From the NCBI GenBank assembly GCA_963210345.1, contig OY723406.1, positions 35,812,601-35,876,600 of the forward strand: 64,000 nucleotides of DNA, read 5' to 3'. Every line of letters starts with the position of its first letter. The first letter of the stretch is position 1. Both the position numbers and the translations under genes were made by a program. Under the pieces are notes generated by a model. That model had not been told where the DNA came from. It searched no databases and saw only the letters and a list, made by a program, of their open reading frames with translations. Positions 13,401 to 22,757 of this stretch are shown here, one piece after another. This DNA comes from Inga oerstediana. Lineage: Eukaryota; Streptophyta; Magnoliopsida; Fabales; Fabaceae.

Positions 13401-14452
13401 ATTCATAAGTGCCTACAGCTAAAGCAGCAACTCTTGCTTTGTTTCCAACTCGTAGGCCCACCTCACCCTTCTTCAGCTTTCTACTGTCCTTTAGACCCTG
13501 CACATTTGTACAAATGTGAGAACCACATGTAGTATCTAATACCCATGTAGAGGAAGTAGAAAAATGAATGTCTATAACATAAATACCTGAAGCGATAACC
13601 CCGCTATCCTTCTTGTCCTTTTTCAGATCTTCCAGGTAGAGTTTGCAATTCCTCTTCCAATGACCGGGTTCATTGCAGAAGTAGCAGACTCCTTCCTTTG
13701 GAGGCTTTGCCTTCCTGGGTGCAGGCTTGGTTTCAGGCTTGTTTGACTCTTTGGTCTTACCACCTGAGCCATTACCCTTCCATTTGCCCTTCCCTTTCTT
13801 TTTCATACCCTTTCCTTTCTGAACCATTAAAACTGTGCTAGGCTTTTTCTTAATGCTTTGCTCAGCAGTTTTGAGCATCCCATGCAGCTTAGAAATTGAT
13901 TTCTCCATGTTGTTCATGTTGTAGTTCATAACAAACTGGTCATAACTCTCCGGGAGTGAGTGAGGATCAAGTCCGTAGCTAACTCCTGGCTCATGGGAAA
14001 TCCAAGCCTCTCAAGGTGATCAATATAGCCTTTCATCTTTAACACATGAGTACTAACTAATGCACCTTCAGCCATTTTGCAGGAAGTAAGGCCTTTGTGG
14101 TCTCATACCTTTCTTGCCTTGCCTGTTGCTGGAATATTTCCTTGAGATGTACTATCATCTCATGAGCCTCCATGAGTTCCAGATCTTTTTGGAGCTCTGG
14201 AACCATAGTGGCAAGCATCAGGCAACCTACATCCACAGAATCATCCTTATGCTTTGTGTAAGCATCTCTCTGAGCTCTTGGAGCATTAGCTGCAGGCTCT
14301 TCAGGAATGGGTTGATATAGGACATAAGCCTTTCTTTCCTGCTTGAGAACAATTCTCAAGTTCCTGAACCAGTCAAGAAAGTTTGTCCCATTGAGTTTGT
14401 CCTTCTCAAGGACCGATCACAATGATAGTGTAGCAGTATTACTAGTCGACAT
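10471..14452 (-). pseudogene. copia-1 gag-pol polyprotein, disabled by stops and one frameshift
   Basis: From the ATG at 14452 (MSTSNTATLSL): gag to about 13700, zinc knuckle CYFCNEPGHWKRNC (intact C-x2-C-x4-H-x4-C, near 13680), protease motif WVLDTTCGSHIC near 13530 (the usual D-T-G reads D-T-T), integrase with zinc-binding HCRLGH...CKSC from 13115 and the D, D, E positions (HTDVSGP, SDRGGEY, NGVSERRN), RT with YVDDILL near 11465, then RNase H and the tail ending GIRQIND near 10474. In-frame stops lie near 14418, 13144, 11609 and 10840, with one frameshift between 14057 and 13929. So few lesions over about 1,320 codons fits a fairly recent death. The RT and integrase catalytic residues are still readable. 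Confidence 0.92.
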
Positions 14453-15814
14453 GATTCTACAATTAAAATATGCAAAGTTAGTTAGTAATCTCCCACTAAA
14501 TTAACAACCCTCAATATAATAATTAGTGGGCTAAGATCCATATTTGGCTTAAACTTAAGTCCGCTTTGGCAAGACGCTTAAATTCAAGTTATTTAGGTAG
14601 GTAACCTATTTACCAATTACATCACATGTAACTCTTAGATCTTTATGGGATTTAATCATCATATGATCTGGCATGTTTAACCCCATCTAATGCCTTGAGA
14701 TTCAAAACCGTTTTGTTAATCTCAATTAAGTCAAAACAATAATGAATATTATGAGCATCACAATTACTCAAGCTTGTCTCATCAAGATAACTCAAGTGCA
14801 TCCACTTTGGTGGTTTCCACAATTGAGCGATCTAGGTTTTGACAAGTATTCATTAATTGACGGCATTATGACTTAAGATTTAATTTAGAGGGCTTAATTA
14901 ATTAGTTCTGTTTATATGGATGCAATCGTGGTCGTATCTCATACAGATAAATACATATAAACGTAGAAGTAATCATGCAATGATCTTATCAAAAGCATAA
15001 TTTAAACGTGACACAACATGACTTACTTAACCTAAAATCCTCCCAAGACAATGAGAGGACTTCTCTAAAAAAAAAGAGAAATACATTGAGAGAAACCTTG
15101 TTTAAACATTCGAGGGGAGTGAGATGAGAAGAGAATGTACATCAAGAGTATTTAGAGAAAGGCACGGCACACAGGCCGTATTTAAATATTACAACCTTTG
15201 TAAAATTCTAAAGCCATGTTGTTCACCATACCCAAACAAGGATAAATAATAAACCACAACAAGAATTCATACAATATGAAAAGCAATAAATGTCATGATC
15301 AGATTATATTGTGCTACGCAGAGGTGGTCACGGTGGTCCCGCTAGTCGATTAGCGGGCGGGGTCAAGGGGGCTGCCCTTGCGGGGTTGCAAGGGGCAGCG
15401 CCCCTGAAGCCATTGAAAAAGGCACATTCCTTTTAAAAGAAATATTTGAAAATTTTAAATTTTTAAATTTCAGACCCAATTTTTCAAAACAAAAAACAAC
15501 AATGGCCCAGAACGCTTCTGATCCAATTTGTCTTCCCCATAGTTCTGATCCCTATTACCCGAATAGATATCCGAACCTAGACCCAATTTGATTGCCGCCA
15601 ACTATGATCTCAGGTACCCTACCCAATTTCATGCTTGTTCAAAACGAAAATCACATACATGTTTCAAGATATACATGTTCAGAATCGATTTCACGCTTGT
15701 TCCAAAACGAGAATCACATACATATTCGAGTGTTTCTTATAAACATACGTACTCATCCCATATATATCACATGTATAAGAATCATAAACTCAATTTAAAC
15801 GCACAATTGATCTG
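14453..15814 (-). other. copia-1 untranslated leader
   Basis: About 1.36 kb between the primer binding site and gag with no coding evidence. It carries two adjacent GC-rich stem-loops at 15338-15357 and 15367-15404 in an otherwise AT-rich stretch, described as a finding. Confidence 0.7.
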
Positions 15815-15826
15815 GCTCTGATACCA
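15815..15826 (-). promoter_or_regulatory. primer binding site for initiator tRNA-Met (copia-1)
   Basis: The minus strand reads TGGTATCAGAGC one base from the LTR, an exact match to the plant tRNA-Met site. Confidence 0.95.
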
Positions 15827-15827
15827 C

Positions 15828-17356
15828 TGTAGGATCGGTAGGCACAGCGGAAGAATTTTAAAAATTTTCACCGATCCTAATTGAGGATCTATCAACGGCG
15901 TTTAAACCAAGTGGAAGGATTCATACCTTTTTGATGATTCAGAGTTTTCACGATCTCTAGGAGCCAACACGTCAGGCCCGTTCCCTCTACCGGTATCCAC
16001 ACGAATGCTCTCCAACCGAGACTGCGTGCTAGCGCCTTTAATGTCTCCTAGGGTTTTACTTGTGGCTCTCAATTCTGATGTACAATGAGTCTATCAGCTC
16101 TATCAAGTTTATAACCCATGAGGGTTATTTTCAAATTTCAAAATCAATCATCATTAATTTCGAAATTAATTAACAATTAATTATCTTGATGAGCTAATTA
16201 AATAAATTCAGTTTAAATTAAATCTGTCCAACAGTTTTAATTTAACCTATTTATTTAATCTAAATAAAGAGCCATTAGATTTAATTTATCTTCATAAATT
16301 AAATCTGAGATACTATATCTCTATCATGTTAGTTATTAAATTTAATATATCTTAATAAATTAAATTTAAAACCAACACAATATAATAATATCATATAATA
16401 TATATATATAATATATTTCAAAAATATATATATCTATATAATATTATTAATGAATTTTATATTATATATATATAAATATAAAATTCATCCACCCTAAATC
16501 AAACATTATCTCGTGTTGGGCCATTCTTGTGTGTGACCCTGTAGGCCCATATGAAGTTGGAAGTGGGCCAATAACTACACTAACCCAAAAGTCGCAAGCG
16601 GCCTCTAGCAAGACATTACGACTACCCAATTCATATGAGGGTCGTTATCACGATGCAACCTGTCATATAACCATGTCACGTCCCTTTTGTCACACGATAT
16701 ATCGATCAAGGATAAGGCATGGAAAATGTCATTCTCTTGTTTCTGACCATTACTTTCTCGATTCCTGAGTAGCCTGATAACAGAGACAGAAACTCCTTTC
16801 ATCATAGTATGGCCATACATTTCTCATACTCACTCATCGAGGGGCCCATTAATATCTCTCTACTAATGTGAGGGACAAATTCCATCTTGATCATTCATAT
16901 TCCTCTACATGAAAAACCACCAAGCCCGATCGTAGCTTTTATCATCACCCGGTCAAAAGTGACTTTTGACTAGTTTAAAGCTTAGCAACTCTCATGTAGG
17001 AATCCATGATGACCTCAGGTCTAAGGGCATTGTGACGTGGTTATACATGAGAAAAGCTTATGACTTGATCCATGTAGCTTTCTCATAGTGGGTCGGTCTA
17101 GCACCTTGTACTCTTACAAGTGCCTAAGACTTTGATTCGTATCTCCATATCTTATCAAAGTCATACTGGTCTTGTTTCATCTCTGCTCCCGCATAGATGA
17201 CCGACCAGGGACATTTTAGGACAATCTTTATGAATTATCCAAGGATACAATTATCACAGTTAACATGCAAATAATATGATAACAGAATGGAGAAATTTCA
17301 TTAAAATAATAATGTTTAAAGTACAATGATTGGCCCTTAGGGCACAATTTCCAACA
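15828..17356 (-). repeat. right LTR (element 5' LTR) of copia-1
   Basis: Runs from tgtaggatcggtaggcacag to gcacaatttccaaca. The minus-strand open frame at 16605-16820 and its twin at 9705-9920 lie wholly inside the LTRs and are not separate genes. Confidence 0.95.
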
Positions 17357-17361
17357 TCCAC
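17357..17361. repeat. target site duplication TCCAC (right) of copia-1
   Basis: Matches 8917-8921 exactly. Confidence 0.9.
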
Positions 17362-18672
17362 TTCATCTGGATCATCGATTCAGAAACCTCAAATGGAAGC
17401 AGCTTCCACAAAAAAGACCTTAGAATCCTATCCTTAGGCATATGCCCAGAGGTAGCTTCCAGCTCAAACTTGGGAATAGGTATTAAAAAAAGGGATAAAC
17501 CAAGCTCTTGTACCAATCACCCAAGGAACTATAACCAAACAGGAGTATGATAGGTTGAACCAAGTACCCTTCAATCTATAAATTCAGCCAAAACCCTCTG
17601 CTCCTCTAACCCAGAAACAATTGACAACTGCACCTTCTTCATCCAAAGCAATTGTCAATTACACCCAAACACAAGCAAACATGCATATGCCTTATTTTCA
17701 CAAAGAAAGCTATGCAAAACATATTCTCCAGATAGAACCAGAATTCTTCTACCAAAATCCAAATCAGGTGGCTTTGAATGTTTTCCCATCGAGATTTCAT
17801 TTTAGGCTGTCAAACTTAAGAAAAATACCAGAGTACTATGAGCTAATTCTGGTTCATTATGAGTCCATTAAAATCGCAAGAAACATGGACAAGAAGACTG
17901 GACCTATGATTACTCATCTTCTCTCCAGATTTTAAAAGTTATCACCCCTTCTCTGTCGGGACAAGATTTACACAAACCAAAATTTTGGGAAATTGAATAT
18001 GAACCCAAAGGATATAATTATTGGGATTATGTTGAAGCATGGTCCAATATATTTTGGGATCAAAATGAACTTTTTTCACATACTTGGTTTATCTATTTTA
18101 AAACAAAAACCAAGTATGATTTTCCTCAATGGTTTATTCATTGGTGGGGATTTTTGGGTCTTGTGCTAGAAATTCTACTGCCAAAGGTTTTACAAGCCTT
18201 TGAGTTATTCAAACAAAAATTCAATAGCGGTGAACATACTTTTCCAATTGATCTTCACTATTTTTCAAAACTATATGTATCTTGGGTTTTTGCCTGGAGT
18301 TATAAATTTTCTTAAACAAACCAAAGATTAACCCTCTTGCCAACATTACAGAGATTTCCTTCGGTAAGATGGTGGGCCAAATTTGACATTAGTAGAGTTG
18401 ACAAAAGAGTAGTTGAGAAATGGTTCAAAGAAAATCCTCAACACCTCTGTACAAGGTAATAAAGAAAATTCCTGAATCAGAGATCAAGGATCCAGTCTAT
18501 CCTGGCAGAATCCACGGACTAGACCAATCTTATAAACCAACTTAACTCAATGTTGCAAATCCTACAACAATAAGATCAAACGGCTTCAACAAGTCAATTT
18601 GTCTCATCCACAGCCTCAGAAAATCAAGTGGATGATGAAGAAGAATTTGTTGTAAATTTAAGTGAACTTTAA

Positions 18673-19044
18673 ACCACCGAAGACTTAGTATTATTTTTTA
18701 GTTTTCATTGCAATCATGCAAACTAGTATTAGCATTACACGTGCCATGAATCAATGTAGTGTCAGCAGTACTGCATAAATAGTGTTACCCGGAACTATTC
18801 AAATAGTACCAATCACTAACAGGTCAATGGTCAAACACTATTCAAACAATAACTCATCTGTCTATTTAAACGGATTCAGTCTCACTTCAGAGGCAGGTTC
18901 AATTAGGACAAGTTTAGAGAGAGACCATAGAGAGAGAGGCTCTAACATTTCCCTCTATCTTCTCCCATCCTTCCTCCTTTCTCCTTTCTCCCATAAGTGC
19001 TTATGTTTTATTTTCAATAAAGAATTTGTTCAAGATTTATTTTA
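18673..19044 (+). promoter_or_regulatory. pararetroviral promoter and polyadenylation region
   Basis: This non-coding stretch after ORF2 holds a TATA-like ctatttaaa at about 18859-18867, a purine/CT-rich leader (agagagagaccatagagagag; ctcccatccttcctcctttc) and an AATAAA at 19016-19021 shortly before the terminal repeat. Position and order fit the genomic-RNA promoter of a caulimovirid. The promoter role is inferred from position; the AATAAA is seen directly. Confidence 0.5.
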
Positions 19045-19286
19045 TTTGCATCATATCCTTCCCTCCTTTGATAGTATGAGATTAGCAGATTTAATAAATT
19101 GAATACTGGAAGGTTCTCCGCCGCCTTTTAGATCATTGGATTTCTCATCCATTTCAGAGCATCCCCTCTACATGCATCATTTATTTTAATTATGCCTTAA
19201 GAATTCTGTCTTCTTCCCTTCTTCACATACTCCTCCCTTTCTTTTAGTTTAGATCCACCTTTAGGTCCCCTCTCCCATCTTGGTAT
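19045..19286 (+). repeat. right copy of the pararetroviral terminal redundancy
   Basis: Repeats 2461-2701 and stops after TGGTAT, six bases into the primer site, where host-side DNA (aggaagctttgg) resumes. Confidence 0.85.
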
Positions 19287-19645
19287 AGGAAGCTTTGGAA
19301 GATGGCAAAGCTTCCTATATGTAATTAAAAAAAACAAAACAATAGAATGCTAAGGAAGCACCAAAACTTTCAATATGTTTAAAAAAAAACCAGAAGTTCT
19401 CTTACAAAGGTTCGTGAGCTGTACATTCTTATTGTAACCATTCAACAACTTCATTTTCTCTAAGTACTATAAATCGCTATGAACTAAAATTCAGGAAGTA
19501 GCTGTAAAAGTTATAGCAGGTTAATTATGTTCTTGCTACACAATCAACTCTACCTGAACTGTTAACATCACTGACATCATGAACTTTTTTTTTTGGTGGA
19601 TGGTCTAGTTACAATGTTCATTTTATTTATTATTCATACTTTATG

Positions 19646-19869
19646 TTTTAAGACTTTGTACCAAAATTCTTTAGGGGCTCTGATTCAAAGACATTATTTG
19701 AAGAAGGAATGATTGACGAAAAGAAAACCTTAGACGGAGGGCCCTTGCCAGGTGGCTGAAGGAAAGCATTCTGAGACTAGGTCCAACTTTTATCAAAATT
19801 GGTTAGCAATTCTCCACAAGGGTGGACATTCTTCCTCAAGGATATGTTGACCAATTATCTGAACTACAG
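19646..19869 (+). pseudogene. captured exon of an ABC1-type (ADCK/UbiB) kinase gene
   Basis: Reads FVPKFFRGSDSKTLFEEGM, then after a 1-base frame change near 19731 WLKESILRLGPTFIKIG, a stop (TAG at 19804-19806) and QFSTRVDILPQ.YVDQLSELQ, closing with cag|gttttt, a plausible splice donor. The LGPTFIK-G-QFSTR stretch is the hallmark N-terminal motif of ABC1/ADCK atypical kinases; the version with a plant-type lead-in resembles the plastid ABC1K proteins. A possible acceptor (ttttaag) lies at about 19645. No neighbouring exon of the kinase domain is readable, so this is a fragment. It sits in CACTA-0 between the pararetrovirus and a solo LTR, as expected of gene-fragment capture by a transposon. 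The frame change and stop show it does not code. Confidence 0.72.
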
Positions 19870-20838
19870 GTTTTTATTTTGGACACCATTTATAAGATTA
19901 ATTCTTGGAATGAAATATCATGAACTTGCTTCTGCTGTATCGCCTTTTGTATATTTTATTATTAATTATTAATGGTATACATATTAAAGGATATATCCTA
20001 TATGAATTTTAAAAAACATAGGATATATAAGTTTTAAAAAAAATATGATGCTGCAAAAGCACCTTATAAAAAAACAATAGGAGGTATATATTTAAAAATA
20101 AATAAATAAATAAGAAGCTGACAAAGGATATATCCTATACGAATTTAAAAACAAAATTGGAAGCTTTGAAATATAATGGATATCATTGACCATTACATGT
20201 GGATAAAACATTTTTATGTATTTTGACTATGTTCTGCATACACATTCACTCTCATTGCTGATATATAAGCTTCGGATGCCATTATTATAACAGAGCATGC
20301 ACAATTGGCTCTTCTATCCTCTCCTTCCCTTACGCTCTTCCTCCCTCACCGTTTGCGCCATCGTCAGGATCTCCTTTAATTTCCTGCTTCTCATGCTCGA
20401 ATTGTTGCTCTCGGGGAAAGAATCACTGGTATGTATGAGATATAGTAACTACTTCGGTTCTTTGAGCTTAGTGATTTTTATATGAGCACTTAATCTGATA
20501 TGTAAATGACTAGGAGAGATCTAGTGCTCTATGTTTCATTAGGCTTTTGCTCTTTGTTCTATTTTTATATGACTAAAGCCTGCTTTCCATCTAAAATTCC
20601 TCCCTTTAGCATCATGCCTTCTTTCCCCCAACTTTGTCGATGTTTGCATATTGTTTATGATTGTTTAATTATGAACGTTGAGTTATTATAAATGAATATG
20701 GATCTTAATTGCTGCTATATGTAAATGAAGTTTATATATATGGACACAAAAAAGAAGGCAATAGTACCTAGGCTTTGGAGCTTCTTTTTTTTTTTTTTGC
20801 CTTAATTCAACATGGAGATATTAAACTTGAGAAACATA
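19870..20838. other. CACTA-0 interior, no identified gene
   Basis: AT-rich sequence with subterminal-type motifs (ggaagctttg near 20160; a repeated aaggatatatcctatatgaatttaaaa block near 19985 and 20125). A less AT-rich stretch at 20290-20420 is open on both strands (for example 20297-20485) and could be another captured exon, but I do not recognise a protein in it. Confidence 0.4.
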
Positions 20839-22264
20839 TGTTGGGATTGGTAGGAACAGCAGAATAATTTTAAAATTTTTGCCAATCCCAATCAATGATC
20901 TATCAATATCCACAAGAATGTTACTCCAACATGGACTGCATTCTAGCACCTCCAATGTCTGCTAGGGTTTTCTCGCGGCTCTGAATTCTCATCTGTACAT
21001 GAGTTTTTCTGCTCCATCATTTTTATAACCCATGAAGGCTATATTCGAATTTCAAAATTAATTTTGAAATTAATTAACCCTTAATTATCTTGACGAGCTA
21101 ATAAATTAGGTTTAATTAAATCTGTCATACAGTTTAAATTTAACCTATTTATTTAATCCGAATAAGAGCCAATAGATTTAATTTATCCTTATAAATTAAA
21201 TCTGAGATATTATATCTCTATCATGTTAGTTATTAAATTTAACTTATCTAATAAAATTAAATTTAAGACCTATAAATATAATAATGTTATCATATATATA
21301 TGTATTTTGAAAATACATATACATATATACATATATATATATATAATATTATTAATTTTCTTTTCACAAATTTTATATTATATATATATAATTCGTCCAC
21401 CCTAGATTAAACATTGTCTCGCGTTGGACCATTCTTGTGTGCGACCTAGTAGGCCTATACAAAGTTGGTAGTGGGCCAATAACTGTACTAACCCACAAGT
21501 CGCAAGTGGCTTCTAGTAAGACATTACGACTACCCAATTCATATGAGAAACGTTAACACGATGCAACCTGTCATACAACTATGTCACATCCCTTTTGTCA
21601 CATGATATTTTGGTCAAGGATGAGGCATGGATAATGTCATCCTCTTGTTCCTAACCATTACTTTCCTGATTCCTGAGTAGTTTGACAATAGATATGGAAA
21701 CTCCTTTCCATCGTAGTATGGCTATATATTTCCCAGACTCATTCATCAAGTGGCCCAGTAATATCTCCCTACTACTGTAAGGGACAAATTCCATCTTGAC
21801 CATTTATATTCCTCTTCATTAAAAACCACCAAGCCTGATCGTAGCCTTTATCATCACCCGGTCAAAGGTAACTTTTGACTATTTCAAAACTTAGCAATTC
21901 TCATGCAGGAATCCATGATGACCTCAGGTTGAAGGGTATTGTGACGTTGTTATACATGAGCTAAGCTTATGACTTGATCCATGCAGCTTTCTCATAGCTG
22001 GTCGGTCCAGCACCTTGTACTCTTACAAGTGCCTAAGACTTTGATTTGTATCTCCATATCTTATCAAAGTCATACTGGTCTTGTTTCATCTCTTCTCCCA
22101 TATAGATAACCGACCAAGGACATTTAGGACAATCTTTATGATTTATCCAAGGATATAGTCATCACATTAAACATGCGAATAATATGATAACATAATGAAA
22201 AAAATTCATTAAATTAATAATATTCAAAGTACAATGATTGACCCTTAAGACACAATTTCCAACA
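20839..22264 (-). mobile_element. solo LTR of the copia-1 family
   Basis: Begins tgttgggattggtagg and ends cacaatttccaaca, aligning along its length with the copia-1 LTRs but more diverged and shorter. It is flanked by the exact 5-bp duplication ACATA (20834-20838 and 22265-22269), so it is a complete LTR left after recombination between two LTRs. Confidence 0.92.
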
Positions 22265-22357
22265 ACATATTTGCTATAGTATTGGTGGATTTTTTCATTC
22301 AAACTCTATTGAACAAATTTGAATTACAATAATATAGTGAAATTAAATGGCATAGGT

Positions 22358-22540
22358 CACTACTGCAGGGGACACTTTTAACGACCGTTTTTATACCCTT
22401 TAGACGACTGTTTTCAAGGGGACGTATAAGTGAGTGTCGTTGAAAGTTCAAGAAACGAAGACTATTATTAAACAGTCATTGTATTTTAGATACAATGACT
22501 GTTTTTCAAAAAACAGTCGTTGTATCTCTATTGTATGTTT
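22358..22540. repeat. left subterminal repeats of CACTA-1
   Basis: Several copies of aacgactg/cagtcgtt-type units (for example gacgactgttttc, aaacagtcattg, aaacagtcgttg) in both orientations. Such units are the usual binding sites of the TNPA-class protein. Confidence 0.75.
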
Positions 22541-22555
22541 TTTTAATATTCACGT

Positions 22556-22757
22556 TTTACAGGATACAACCACCATATAATGCCATTGGAAAAGCACCAA
22601 TGTAACCCAGAAGCACCAACGTAACCCAGAAATGCCTATGTTTCCATGAAATTCCTATAAATTCACATTTTACAGGATACAACCACCAATATAATGCCAT
22701 TGGAAAAGCACCAAAGTAACCCAAAAATGACTATGTTTCCATGAAATTCCTATATAT
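22556..22757. repeat. two-copy tandem duplication in CACTA-1
   Basis: A unit of about 120 bp, from ttttacaggatacaaccacc to tccatgaaattcctata, occurs twice in a row (about 22556-22662 and 22672-22755). The first copy has an extra internal repeat of aagcaccaaygtaacccagaa. Confidence 0.7.

Larger units (their letters stand above)
8922..17356 (-). mobile_element. copia-1: Ty1/copia LTR retrotransposon, complete structure, decayed coding
   Basis: Two LTRs of about 1.53 kb with TG...CA ends enclose a minus-strand gag-protease-integrase-RT-RNase H region, a tRNA-Met primer site next to the right LTR and a polypurine tract next to the left LTR. It is flanked by the 5-bp duplication TCCAC. By eye the LTRs differ at roughly 30 positions plus small indels, about 2 percent. 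Domain order proves the copia superfamily; the gag and zinc-knuckle style resembles the Tork lineage, which I hold with less confidence. It interrupts the second ORF of the pararetrovirus and so inserted later. Confidence 0.95.
8734..18672 (+). pseudogene. pararetroviral ORF2, function unknown, split by a copia element
   Basis: An ATG at 8734, 32 bases after ORF1, opens a Lys/Asp-rich N-terminus (MPRKKKDNDD) and a Gln-rich stretch. The frame is interrupted at 8921 by the copia element and resumes after the duplicated TCCAC at 17357. The distal part is the most coherent: an open run at 17621-17935, then after a frame change near 17950 an aromatic-rich segment (WFIHWWGFLG, about 18130-18160) and an acidic end, VNLSEL, with a stop at 18670-18672. 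Several stops are present. I do not recognise a catalytic domain. Its place downstream of the polyprotein fits the second ORF described for florendoviruses, whose role is not known to me. Confidence 0.6.
2461..19286 (+). mobile_element. endogenous pararetrovirus (Caulimoviridae, florendovirus-like), degenerate
   Basis: Without the copia insertion at 8922-17356 this copy is about 8.4 kb, the right size for a caulimovirid genome. It has a tRNA-Met primer site, a long polyprotein frame (movement protein, coat protein with zinc knuckle, aspartic protease, RT, RNase H), a second frame, then a promoter and poly(A) region. A direct terminal repeat of about 240 bp brackets it. No integrase is present, as expected for this family. 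Many stops and at least one frameshift make it non-functional. The two-frame layout is what I know of florendoviruses; a petuvirus-like relative is the alternative. Confidence 0.8.

Noticed and set aside
15815..15826. tRNA gene suggested by TGGTATCAGAGC here and TGCTATCAGAGC at 2696
   Set aside because: These are only the 12-base sites complementary to tRNA-Met next to an LTR or viral repeat; no cloverleaf is present.
18782..19102. 106-codon open frame near the viral terminal repeat
   Set aside because: Spans the viral promoter, poly(A) signal and repeat start; the position argues for untranslated sequence.
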